Source of the DNA: Mycobacteriales bacterium
Lineage (GTDB): Bacteria; Actinomycetota; Actinomycetes; JAFAQI01
Assembly (NCBI GenBank): GCA_035504215.1
Contig: DATJSI010000082.1
Span: 1-34,922, forward strand
Direction of reading: 5' to 3'
DNA: 34,922 bases
Positions 15,618-22,989 of this stretch are shown here, piece after piece. Under the pieces are notes generated by a model that searched no databases, was not told where the DNA came from, and saw only the letters and a list, made by a program, of their open reading frames with translations. Positions within the stretch are counted from its first letter, which is position 1, and each line of letters starts with the position of its first letter. The position numbers and the translations under genes are program-made.

Positions 15618-16685
15618 GTGAACCACGCCGGCCGACGACCCGACCCGGAGACCACGGACCCTCCGGGCGCCGGTCCGCGCCCGCCCGATACCAAGGGAAC
15701 CGTCGGGATCGCCTTGGCCGCGGACGTCGCCGTGGCGGTGGCCAAGCTGGTCGCCGGCGCGACCACGGGCTCGGCGGCGATGCTGTCGGAAGGCGCCCAT
15801 TCGGTCGCCGACTGCCTCAACCAGGTGTTCCTGCTCACCTCACTGCGACGCAGCGGTCGCCCACCGGATCAGCGACACCCGTTCGGCTACGGCAAGGAGC
15901 GCTTCTTCTGGTCGCTTCTTGCCGCGGTCGGCATCCTCGTAGCCGGTGCCGGCTTCTCGTTGATGGAGGCGTACTCGGCGTTTGCCCACCCCCGGCCGAC
16001 CGGCTCGCTGTACTACCCCGTGAACTTCGCCGTCCTCGGTGTCGCGCTGATCGCGGACGGTACGTCGGCGGTGCGCGCGACGGTGCAGCTGCGACGCGAG
16101 GCCAGGGCCGCGCAGCACTCTTCCCTGCAACAGCTGCGGACGACCCGCGACCTGAGTCTCAAGACCGTCGTCGGTGAGGACTCGGCCGCGCTGGTCGGTG
16201 TCGTGCTCGCAGCGGCCGGTCTGGGGCTGCACTGGGCGACCGGGAGCCAGCGATGGGAGGGGGTGGCCGCGGGGCTGATCGCCGTCCTGCTCGTGGCGGT
16301 CGCGATCGGGCTCGGCCGCGACACGCGGGAGCTGCTGATCGGCGAGGCGGTCAGCCCGGACGTCACGCAGGCGATCCGCGACTTTCTCGTCGACGAGTGC
16401 CCGGCGATCGACGATGTGGTCGACCTGCTGACGATGTATCTCGGCGTCGACTCCATCCTGCTCGCCGCACGCGTCGACCTGGCCGAGAATCTCGGCTCCA
16501 CGGAAATCGAACAAGTCAGCGCCGAGATCGACCGCGAGGTCCGGTCCCGCTGGCCGGTGATCACCCACGTGTTCATCGACGCGACGAACGTGGACGAGCC
16601 CGAGGTGGCGCGGGTCGGGCTCGCCGTGGCCGGGCCGGAAGCCGATCAGGACGGTCGAGCCGCAGCCCACGCGCCGCCACACTGA
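15618..16685 (+). CDS. ZnT9-like cation diffusion facilitator
   Basis: A 355-aa CDF-superfamily transporter. The N-terminal membrane domain has TM2 motif H61-x3-D65 in SEGAHSVADCLNQ. TM5 carries E187-D188 in VVGEDSAALVG in place of the usual H/D-x3-D, matching the pattern I know from the ZnT9 (SLC30A9) subfamily, which has LLEDTAAVLG. The loop HPFGYGKERFFWSL (87-100) is also family-typical. The C-terminal cytoplasmic domain (about 235-325) ends in WPVITHVFIDA. Such CDFs may not export zinc in the standard way, so the substrate is uncertain. GTG 15618 follows CAGG; it may be cotranscribed with the MgtC gene. Confidence 0.9.
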   Translation: MNHAGRRPDPETTDPPGAGPRPPDTKGTVGIALAADVAVAVAKLVAGATTGSAAMLSEGAHSVADCLNQVFLLTSLRRSGRPPDQRHPFGYGKERFFWSLLAAVGILVAGAGFSLMEAYSAFAHPRPTGSLYYPVNFAVLGVALIADGTSAVRATVQLRREARAAQHSSLQQLRTTRDLSLKTVVGEDSAALVGVVLAAAGLGLHWATGSQRWEGVAAGLIAVLLVAVAIGLGRDTRELLIGEAVSPDVTQAIRDFLVDECPAIDDVVDLLTMYLGVDSILLAARVDLAENLGSTEIEQVSAEIDREVRSRWPVITHVFIDATNVDEPEVARVGLAVAGPEADQDGRAAAHAPPH

Positions 16686-16700
16686 GGGCGTTGGAACATA

Positions 16701-16717
16701 GCGGGCAAGTTACCCGC
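16701..16717 (+). terminator. Short hairpin after the CDF gene
   Basis: GCGGG (16701-16705) and CCCGC (16713-16717) with a 7-base loop lie 15 bases past the CDF stop codon. The stem is short and has no T-run, so this is a weak candidate. Confidence 0.3.
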
Positions 16718-16771
16718 CGGTTGAGTCAAGCGGGTCGGTTAAATGACCGATATCTCAAGCGTCGCGTCGAG

Positions 16772-16829
16772 GGCTGGCCCCTGGTCCTTCTCCCTAACCC
16801 TGGATGCGCGATTGGGGCAGGGGCCAGCC
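16772..16829. repeat. 12-bp perfect inverted repeat, 34-base loop
   Basis: GGCTGGCCCCTG (16772-16783) and CAGGGGCCAGCC (16818-16829) pair perfectly, and one more G-U pair is possible on the outside. The 34-base loop contains CCCTAACCC and GGGG runs. It lies between converging genes and could be a bidirectional terminator or a structured RNA element; I recognise no RNA family. Confidence 0.5.
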
Positions 16830-17024
16830 TTCTCAACGACCGTTGACGAGTCGGTCACCCGTGGCTGCGGCGCTGGATCGCTGCGGCCAATAACAGTGTC
16901 GATGCGGAACCCGACCGGCGAAAGCGCCAAGCGCCCCCTTTTTCGTTGCGCCGTTCGGGTGACCCGGTCTACCGCCGGCTGTGAACGTTGGATCCCACCG
17001 GGCCCGACGACGCGCACCGTGCCG

Positions 17025-17201
17025 CTACCGGTCTTCCGGCGGGAGATCGAGAAGCACGTCGAGCTCGGCGTTGGTCAACGTGACGCGCACTCCACAGGAC
17101 GCGTGATGAGCATCATCGAACGCGCTGAACGCTCGCCTCGAGGCGATGCTGGCCTTTTCGTGGCACACCGCGCACCGGAGCACGAGCGATGCGCCGGACA
17201 C
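17025..17201 (-). CDS. 58-aa Cys-rich zinc-ribbon-like protein
   Basis: A short gene with GTG start at 17201, a GGAAGG ribosome site 7 bases upstream, and a TAG stop. In the 58-aa product C10-x2-C13 and H32/H33-x2/3-C36 form a zinc-ribbon-like pattern, followed by a helical tail LTNAELDVLLDLPPEDR (42-58). The start is the first ATG/GTG after an upstream in-frame TAG. The coherent sequence, good ribosome site and low-shadow composition argue for a real gene. Family not recognised; it may bind nucleic acid or protein through zinc. It lies 149 bases downstream of the redox pair on the same strand. Confidence 0.55.
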   Translation of the reverse strand: MSGASLVLRCAVCHEKASIASRRAFSAFDDAHHASCGVRVTLTNAELDVLLDLPPEDR

Positions 17202-17316
17202 GAGTTGGCCTTCCAGTTGCCGCCGACGCGTAATCGTCGACTACTAAGCCATCGGCCACAGACAGTGCCCGTGCACAGCGCCGAACGCGGTCGTGGGCTG
17301 GCCCGTTCGGGTGAGG

Positions 17317-17335
17317 AGCCCGCGATCTGCGGGCT
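17317..17335 (-). terminator. Hairpin after the His-rich membrane gene
   Basis: AGCCCGC (17317-17323) and GCGGGCT (17329-17335) form a perfect 7-bp stem with a 5-base loop, 15 bases past the stop codon at 17350. A second short inverted repeat, TCCCGG and CCGGGA, overlaps the stop codon itself. There is no T-run. Confidence 0.45.
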
Positions 17336-17349
17336 GACGACGTCCCGGG

Positions 17350-18105
17350 TCAGTGACCGGGAGGGATCAGCCGCTTTCCGTGGCCGAAGGGAAAACCGTG
17401 GAAGCCGTGCTGATGCGTCCACGACCCGGAGACGTGCAGGAGCACCACACCGCAGACCACGGCGAGCGCCACGGCCCCCACGAGCACAATCACCCGTAAG
17501 CCCTTCCCGGGCACCGGGGCGCGGTCCGCACGGCCCGCCATCACCTTCAGCGCCGGCACCGTGCGCGCGAGCACGTGCAACGCCGTCACTGCCAGCCAGG
17601 CCGCGAACGCCGCCTGATGCAACGTGAGCGGTGAGACCCGGAATCCGGCAACCGAGAACAACGTGTGAAAGGCCCCGCCGGCTCCGACCGCCACCAGCGC
17701 GATGCCGGTGCCGAGCACCGCGAGTGCAGTGAGGATGACCAGCGGCCCGAGCACGCGCAGCACTAGCGGAGGCGGCCCGGCTTCGACGTAGTCCGGACTG
17801 CGGGAGTAGTACCGCGCGATCCGCCAGCCGGTCGTCGCGGTCTTCGCGATGGTGAGGGGCACCAGCACGCCGCCGAGAAGAATGTGTACGTCGATGAACC
17901 GGTGCAGCGAGACCAGGGTGAACGCCTCGGCAAGGAACAGCAGCAGCAGCGCTGCACCCAGCCACGCGGTCAGGCGTGCATTGCCGGCCGGACCTCCGGT
18001 GTGCGGGCGGACCGGGTCGCTGCGGTGCGCCTCACCGATCGCGGTGGCCACCAGCTCGTCGACCTGGCTGCCGAGACCGAGCTGAACAGACTGTCGGGTC
18101 GACAC
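17350..18105 (-). CDS. His-rich membrane protein, candidate b-type cytochrome
   Basis: A 251-aa protein with about five membrane helices (roughly 45-67, 71-92, 115-140, 160-182 and 203-223). Histidines lie in or at the ends of the helices: H68, H74, H147, H163 and H177, a layout like b561 / DUF4405-type haem proteins, where His pairs on two helices hold haem. The C-terminal tail from about 224 is His/Gly-rich (H224, H231, H233, H236, H242, H251) and could bind metal. GTG 18105 begins one base after the DoxX-Rieske stop codon; an ATG at 18132 overlaps that gene instead. Either way the two are coupled. Haem binding is inferred; a haem-free membrane partner is the alternative. Confidence 0.7.
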   Translation of the reverse strand: MSTRQSVQLGLGSQVDELVATAIGEAHRSDPVRPHTGGPAGNARLTAWLGAALLLLFLAEAFTLVSLHRFIDVHILLGGVLVPLTIAKTATTGWRIARYYSRSPDYVEAGPPPLVLRVLGPLVILTALAVLGTGIALVAVGAGGAFHTLFSVAGFRVSPLTLHQAAFAAWLAVTALHVLARTVPALKVMAGRADRAPVPGKGLRVIVLVGAVALAVVCGVVLLHVSGSWTHQHGFHGFPFGHGKRLIPPGH

Positions 18106-18106
18106 C

Positions 18107-19219
18107 TCACACCACCCTGATCTCGCCGGCACTGACGGCGACGTTGATCGGGCTGAGCGGCGCGGGCGGCGGACCGGCGAGCACCTGCCCGGTGCGCGCG
18201 CTGTAGGTGCCGCCGTGGCAAGGACAGATGAACTCCTGCGCGGACGCGTCGAAACCCACCGTGCAGCCGGCGTGCGTGCACACCGCGGAGAAGGCTGAGA
18301 ACTTCCCGTCCGGCTCGTGCACGACGTACGCAGGTCGGCCGTTCGAGGGATCGCGGAACATCTGCGCTTGGCCCTTCGGCACCGCCGAGGCCGGACCGAT
18401 CAGGGTCCCCGCCGGGTTGTGGTGGTTGTGCTTGTGCCGCCGGGTCGTGGCCGTCGTACTCGGCGGACTCAGAGGTCGCGTGCTCGCCGCGTTGGATGTC
18501 GACGTACCTCCGATCATTCGCCCGAGCACGGCAGTGACGACGGCGAGCACGCCCGTGCCCGCCGCGGCCAGCGCCGCCGCCCGCATACCCATGACGAGCC
18601 TGCGGCGGTCGAGATCGGTGGCGGTGTCCACGGTCAACGGTCCGCCGATGCCGCGGCGGGCGCGCGCGTACAGCGCTTGTGCCCTCGCCTGGATGATGGC
18701 GTCCAGGCTGAGGACCCCGGCCGCCCCGGCCAGCACGAACGGCGTCCACGCGAACACGAACACGATGTCCGAGCCGTAGTAGTACGGCGCGGTGTTCCAG
18801 CTCACGGTGAGGAAGAACGTGAGCGAGAGCAACAGACCTCCCGCTGCGGCCAGCCGGGTCCAGAGCCCGATCAACATGCCGATCCCGACCGCAAGCTCGC
18901 CTAACGCGATGAGCAGGCCGACCGGCCCGGGCGCGTGCTCGGACAGTGAGAGCAGCGGCACGATCGGGCTCGCGTGCTGCAGCGCATGCATGGTCGCGGC
19001 GAACGAGATCGGGTTGTTGGAGTCGAAGTAAGCGGGGTTCGCCAACTTCTGCAGGCCGGCGACGACGAAGGTGACAGCAAGGAAGCCACGCAACGGGAGC
19101 AGCACCCAGCCGGTCTGCCGGAACCGCTGGTCGCGCCAGTGCGGTCCCAGCAGTGGTGGTGCCGGTGCCGGCACGCGCCCGGGTTGCGGCGGCGGTGACA
19201 CCGTGCTCGGGCGGGTCAT
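18107..19219 (-). CDS. DoxX-Rieske fusion membrane protein
   Basis: A 370-aa fusion. Residues about 35-195 form a four-helix DoxX/DoxD domain (including GLLIALGELAVGIGMLIGLW). A fifth helix (about 205-235) is preceded by DRRRLVMGM, a twin-arginine-like motif, as in actinobacterial QcrA. Then comes a linker (Ser/Thr-rich, with RRHKHNHHN) and a C-terminal Rieske 2Fe-2S domain with both clusters of ligands: C314-T-H316-A-G-C319 and C332-P-C334-H335. The Rieske domain would lie outside the membrane. DoxD is part of thiosulfate:quinone oxidoreductase in Acidianus; electron transfer between quinone pool and an outside partner is the likely role here, but the donor is unknown. ATG 19219 is chosen; upstream frame is shadow. 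Confidence 0.88.
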   Translation of the reverse strand: MTRPSTVSPPPQPGRVPAPAPPLLGPHWRDQRFRQTGWVLLPLRGFLAVTFVVAGLQKLANPAYFDSNNPISFAATMHALQHASPIVPLLSLSEHAPGPVGLLIALGELAVGIGMLIGLWTRLAAAGGLLLSLTFFLTVSWNTAPYYYGSDIVFVFAWTPFVLAGAAGVLSLDAIIQARAQALYARARRGIGGPLTVDTATDLDRRRLVMGMRAAALAAAGTGVLAVVTAVLGRMIGGTSTSNAASTRPLSPPSTTATTRRHKHNHHNPAGTLIGPASAVPKGQAQMFRDPSNGRPAYVVHEPDGKFSAFSAVCTHAGCTVGFDASAQEFICPCHGGTYSARTGQVLAGPPPAPLSPINVAVSAGEIRVV

Positions 19220-19242
19220 GGCCTCATGGTGCGCGCAGAGCC

Positions 19243-19258
19243 TCTGAGTTTGCTCAGA
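19243..19258. promoter_or_regulatory. Palindrome upstream of the DoxX-Rieske gene
   Basis: TCTGAG (19243-19248) and CTCAGA (19253-19258) form a perfect palindrome with a 4-base centre, 24-39 bases upstream of the start codon at 19219. It could be an operator or a 5'-leader hairpin of the redox operon. Confidence 0.35.
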
Positions 19259-19363
19259 ACACGCGCAGGAGCAGGTCTGCCCGCGGCGGCCGGTCACCCG
19301 AGAGGCCTAGTCCGTTAGGGCCTTGCGTTTGCATCTGCCCGCAGTCCTTTTCGGCGTCGACGA

Positions 19364-19391
19364 ACTAGTCGTCAGGTCATAAACGACTAGT
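19364..19391. promoter_or_regulatory. Tandem ACTAGT palindromes, candidate operator
   Basis: ACTAGTCGT (19364-19372) and ACGACTAGT (19383-19391) form a perfect 9-bp inverted repeat with a 10-base spacer. Each arm is also part of a near-palindrome around ACTAGT; the two ACTAGT cores start 22 bases apart, about two helical turns, so a dimeric regulator could bind both on one face. The right arm ends 4 bases before the CGGAG ribosome site of the GH26-like gene (start 19407), so it could also act as an RNA hairpin near the ribosome site. Confidence 0.5.
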
Positions 19392-19406
19392 CATCGGAGC
19401 CCACTG

Positions 19407-22193
19407 ATGAATCTCCTCAGTGCGAAGCGGACCGCGGCGCGTGCGTCGGTTGTTCTCGTCAGCGGCATCCTGTTCAGCCTTCTCGCGATGACGATGCCCG
19501 GCATCGCCAGCGCCAGCGCCCCCGCGACCAACCAGTGTCAGCGGTCGTCCCTGCTGGTGCCTAGCTGTGGCGTCCTGTGGGGCGCCTACGCCCCACTCAC
19601 CTCCGGCCAGACCTGGACGACGGTGACGACGAACCTCGAGTCCGAGGTCGGCCGCAACTTCGACATCGTGTACCACTACCACGACTTCTCCGGGCCTTCG
19701 ACCACCAACGGCGCGATCCCGAACAGCTACGAGAAGACGCTCGCTGCGTCGGGCCACATCATCTTCGACGACTGGCAGCCGAAGATCTTCTCGACCGGCC
19801 AGCAGATCTCCTGGGCGGATATCGCCGCCGGCGACTACGACAGCTCGGTGATCATTCCGACCGCGCTGTCGATCAAGGCATTCGGCCAGCCGATCATGCT
19901 GAGCTTCGACCACGAGATGGACCTGATGGTCGGGACGTCGGGAACGGCCGCCGACTACATTGCGGCCTACCAGCACATCCACGACGTCTTCGCCGCCGAA
20001 GGCGTCACGAACGTCGTCTGGGTCTGGACGACCACCGGCTACAGCGGGCGCTACTCGATGTTCCCGAGCCTGTACCCGGGCAACGCGTACGTCGACTGGA
20101 TCGGGTACGACCCGTACAACTTCTACAACTGCCAGAGCTCGAGCGGGACCTGGAAGAGCTTCCAGCAGACCATCGACCCGATGTACCAATGGCTCGAGTC
20201 CAACGGGTACGGCGACAAGCCGTTCATCCTGCCCGAGTACGGCACCGTGGCGAACCCGAACGACAGCACCGCGGCCGCGAGCTGGTACAGCTCGATCCCG
20301 AGCGTGCTGCCGAACTACCCGAACATCAAGGCGATGCTGCAGTGGGATGACATCGGAAAGTGCAACATCGAGATGACCCAGCCGGGCGAGCTGGCCGCCT
20401 ACTCACAAACCGGCCTCTCGCAGCCCGTGCTCGGCATCGCGCCGCCGGCGGCTCCCGCTGCGCCGACCACGTCGGGCGTCACCGCAACCGCGGCGGACGT
20501 GAGCTGGAGCGCGGTCTCGGGCGCGACCTCCTACCAGGTGCAGCGCTCGGTGTCGGGTGCGGACAGTTTCTCCGACGTCGGGTCGCAGGTGACCGGCACG
20601 TCCTTGCAGGACAGCGGCCTCACGCCAGGAACCAGCTACGACTACCGCGTCGTCGCGACGAATGCCGCGGGCGACAGCGGGCCGTCGGCGACCTCGTCGG
20701 TCACCCTGCTGCCGGGCCAGCCGACCGGTCTGACCGCCGCCAGCAACGGCACGAACGAGGTCGACCTCAGCTGGACCGCGGCGACCGGCGCGACGTCGTA
20801 CGACATCCGCAAGGGCGCGGTCGGAGCCGGATCCTTCCCGACCGACCTCGGCACAGTGAGCGGTACGTCGTTCGCCGACACCGGCCTCACCCCCGGCGCC
20901 GCCGCGGACTACGAAGTGATCCCGCTCGACACGACCGGTCCTGGGACGCCATCGAGTCCGGCGACGGGCACGACCCTTCCGGCTCAGGTGACCGGGTTGT
21001 CCGCCACCGCGGTGTCACCGAAGGAAGTCGACCTCGCGTGGAGCGTCGCCCCGGGTGCGAACACCTACAACGTCGAGCGATCGCCAGCAGGCGCGGGCAG
21101 CTGGACGGTCGTCGGCTCCAGTCTGACCGCGACGAGCTTCGCGGACACGTCGGTCAGCCAGATGTCGGGCTACGACTACCGGGTGGTCGCCATCGGCACG
21201 GCCGGCCCCGGCGCCTACTCCGCCACGCAGTCGGTGACGACTCCCGAGGTCGTGCCGGCGCAGGTGTCCGGAGTGACGGCTTCGGCCCAGTCACCGACCG
21301 AGATCGACCTCAGTTGGGCGGCGGTGCCGACCGCGACGTCGTACGAGGTCGAGCGCAGCTCGACGTCAGCGACGAGCGGCTACACCGCGCTGTCGACATC
21401 GGTGAGCTCGACGTCGTACGCCGACACGAGCGCGTCACCGCAGACGACGTACTGGTACGAGGTCGTCGCGCACAACAGCGGCGGCTGGGGCCAGTCGTCT
21501 GGTGACGTGACGGCCACGACGCCGGCAGTCAACAACGCGCTGCTCTCCAACACCTTCGAGGGCGCAACCGGAAACGTGAAGATCACGATCGCCAACTCCG
21601 GCGGCGCATCGGGTAACACTCTTGACCAGTTGAACTGCGCGTCCGGCACCGTGATGTACAGCAACGCGGCACCGGCGCACGGCAACTACGCCGCGCTGCT
21701 CTCCCCGACCAACCAGCTGTGCTACCTCGGCTGGGGCTCGGCCTCGATCGCGACGACGAGCTCGGCATACGGCCGGGCCTACCTCAAGCTGTCAGCGAAC
21801 CCGAGCACCAGCTTCCCGGTGCTGAAGGTCCGTGACCCGTCGGGCAACCGCGACGCTCAGGTCACCGTCACGAGCGCCGGCAAGTTGGCGATGGGCGACG
21901 CGAACGGCACGACCCAGCTGACCTTCTCGAAGTCGATCCCGCTGAACCAGTGGGTTCGGATCGAGTGGCACCTGGTCTCGGCCGCGAGTGGCACCTTCCA
22001 GGTCGAGATGTTCGCCGGGGATGCGACCACTCCGCTGGAGTCCGAGACGGTGAGCAACATCAACACCGGTACGTCGATCGGCGGGTACCGGGTGGGGATG
22101 CTGACCACCACGTCAGCGGCGGTCGGCACCACGATCGGCGTGGACAACCTCGCCTACGGCACCGCCGGATGGATGGGGCCCGCATCGCACTGA
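19407..22193 (+). CDS. Secreted GH26-like glycosidase with four FN3 domains
   Basis: A 928-aa secreted protein. Signal peptide about 1-37 (ASASA). The catalytic domain (about 45-345) looks like glycoside hydrolase family 26 (clan GH-A): acid/base E170 in LSFDHEMD and nucleophile E277 in ILPEYGT, both present, with WTTTGYSG and WIGYDPYN strands between them. Four fibronectin type III repeats follow (about 346-435, 436-525, 526-613 and 614-704), each with the DLSW / TSY.V.R / Y.YRVVA pattern. The C-terminal 220 residues (about 705-928) are beta-rich, jelly-roll (LamG/concanavalin)-like, and probably bind carbohydrate. Expected to attack a mannan or related beta-glycan outside the cell. CGGAG lies 7 bases before ATG 19407. 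Confidence 0.88.
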   Translation: MNLLSAKRTAARASVVLVSGILFSLLAMTMPGIASASAPATNQCQRSSLLVPSCGVLWGAYAPLTSGQTWTTVTTNLESEVGRNFDIVYHYHDFSGPSTTNGAIPNSYEKTLAASGHIIFDDWQPKIFSTGQQISWADIAAGDYDSSVIIPTALSIKAFGQPIMLSFDHEMDLMVGTSGTAADYIAAYQHIHDVFAAEGVTNVVWVWTTTGYSGRYSMFPSLYPGNAYVDWIGYDPYNFYNCQSSSGTWKSFQQTIDPMYQWLESNGYGDKPFILPEYGTVANPNDSTAAASWYSSIPSVLPNYPNIKAMLQWDDIGKCNIEMTQPGELAAYSQTGLSQPVLGIAPPAAPAAPTTSGVTATAADVSWSAVSGATSYQVQRSVSGADSFSDVGSQVTGTSLQDSGLTPGTSYDYRVVATNAAGDSGPSATSSVTLLPGQPTGLTAASNGTNEVDLSWTAATGATSYDIRKGAVGAGSFPTDLGTVSGTSFADTGLTPGAAADYEVIPLDTTGPGTPSSPATGTTLPAQVTGLSATAVSPKEVDLAWSVAPGANTYNVERSPAGAGSWTVVGSSLTATSFADTSVSQMSGYDYRVVAIGTAGPGAYSATQSVTTPEVVPAQVSGVTASAQSPTEIDLSWAAVPTATSYEVERSSTSATSGYTALSTSVSSTSYADTSASPQTTYWYEVVAHNSGGWGQSSGDVTATTPAVNNALLSNTFEGATGNVKITIANSGGASGNTLDQLNCASGTVMYSNAAPAHGNYAALLSPTNQLCYLGWGSASIATTSSAYGRAYLKLSANPSTSFPVLKVRDPSGNRDAQVTVTSAGKLAMGDANGTTQLTFSKSIPLNQWVRIEWHLVSAASGTFQVEMFAGDATTPLESETVSNINTGTSIGGYRVGMLTTTSAAVGTTIGVDNLAYGTAGWMGPASH

Positions 22194-22208
22194 GCGATCC
22201 GCAGAGAC

Positions 22209-22249
22209 GTCGAGGTGCCGGCAGAGGGGAGTCGGCACCTCGACCTTTG
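22209..22249 (+). terminator. Strong hairpin terminator after GH26-like gene
   Basis: GTCGAGGTGCCG (22209-22220) and CGGCACCTCGAC (22233-22244) form a perfect 12-bp stem with a 12-base loop, 15 bases past the stop codon, followed by CTTTG. A good rho-independent terminator for this genome type. Confidence 0.75.
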
Positions 22250-22326
22250 CGTGCTGCCGCGGCCGACCGGCAAAATTACCTCCCCAGCGGTGATATGAAC
22301 TCCCTCCTGCTGGGCATGCCTGGTCT

Positions 22327-22530
22327 GTGTCGACCCCCGCTGGCCACCCGCGCCCGTCGCCCGGCCGGCTTGACGACGCCGGCACCGTCTGTGCGCTCGA
22401 TGGTGACGGCACCGCACTGTGCGGGGACCGCCTGGACATGGAGCCGATCGGTGACCTTGTCTGGGCCGACGTACCGGACGATCAGCGGTGTCACAAGTGC
22501 GCCGTGATCATGGAAGCGGCGACGACGTGA
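22327..22530 (+). CDS. Small Cys-rich hypothetical protein
   Basis: A 67-aa product starting at GTG 22327. Four Cys (C22, C32, C55 and C58) with C55-H-K-C58 suggest a zinc-binding fold; GDLVWADVPDDQRCHKC (42-58) is like small conserved actinobacterial proteins in which two Cys pairs flank a short acidic segment. The first 18 residues are Pro-rich, so the true start could be later. No ribosome site is clear. It lies between the GH26 terminator and the ANTAR gene, which it faces; their stop codons are 5 bases apart. Function unknown. Confidence 0.55.
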   Translation: MSTPAGHPRPSPGRLDDAGTVCALDGDGTALCGDRLDMEPIGDLVWADVPDDQRCHKCAVIMEAATT

Positions 22531-22535
22531 CCGGG

Positions 22536-22835
22536 CTAGCCGCCGGCTTGCTCCTGGAGCCGTTGGTAGGCGCGGGTGAATACCGGCGGCAACGAGTCCG
22601 CTCCCGTCAACCCTTCACACAGGTCCCGCGCCACGACTTGAAGCTTCGTCTGGGTCATCTGCGAGACCTTCACGAGCAATGCGAAGGCGAACTCGTCGTC
22701 GCAGCTCAACAGAAGCTTGAGCATGCCCTTGGCCTGCTCGATCGGTGCACGGGTGTCGATCGCCTTGCGTAGCTGCCGGGTCTCTTCTCGAGCCGCGTCG
22801 AGGTTGTCCTCGCACTCTTCCAGCTCCGTCGACAC
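22536..22835 (-). CDS. ANTAR-domain RNA-binding protein
   Basis: A 99-aa protein made of a short coiled segment (STELEECEDNLDAAREETR, 2-20) and one ANTAR domain (about 21-80). ANTAR signatures are visible: LRKAIDTRAPIEQAKGML (22-39) and FALLVKVSQMTQTKLQVVA (51-69). ANTAR proteins bind paired hexaloop RNA hairpins and prevent transcription termination. No sensor domain (GAF, PAS or receiver) is attached, which is unusual; the coiled N terminus may give dimerisation. GTG 22835 is the chosen start; the frame open to 23192 runs antisense to the STAS gene. It is divergent from the STAS gene. Confidence 0.82.
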   Translation of the reverse strand: MSTELEECEDNLDAAREETRQLRKAIDTRAPIEQAKGMLKLLLSCDDEFAFALLVKVSQMTQTKLQVVARDLCEGLTGADSLPPVFTRAYQRLQEQAGG

Positions 22836-22989
22836 GAGCGAAGGATAGTGGCCGATGCCCGACCGGCGCGACCGACCTGCGTCCGAGCTGTTTCGGGCGG
22901 CTGAGACCTCGGCCGCCGCTATGATGATTACGCCCGACAGAAGCGTCGTGCAGTCCCGTTCTGCTCGACCCGCTTCGGAAGGCGACTCT

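Larger units (their letters stand above)
16686..17024. other. Non-coding stretch with several inverted repeats
   Basis: These 339 bases between the CDF gene (plus) and the small Cys-rich gene (minus) hold no credible reading frame; the frames that cross it look like shadow sequence. It contains short stems GCGGG/CCCGC (16701-16717) and TCGGT/ACCGA (16735-16750), the longer repeat listed separately, GGCG/CGCC (16917-16928) and a T-run at 16939-16943. Base composition is less GC-rich than the genes. This is a convergent 3'-end region, so terminators are expected. Confidence 0.5.

Noticed and set aside
16743-17627. 294-aa open frame on the plus strand across the repeat-rich gap and the end of the His-rich membrane gene
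   Set aside because: Starts in a repeat-rich stretch, has no domain and ends in low-complexity Pro/Arg shadow; a better 58-aa gene lies opposite.
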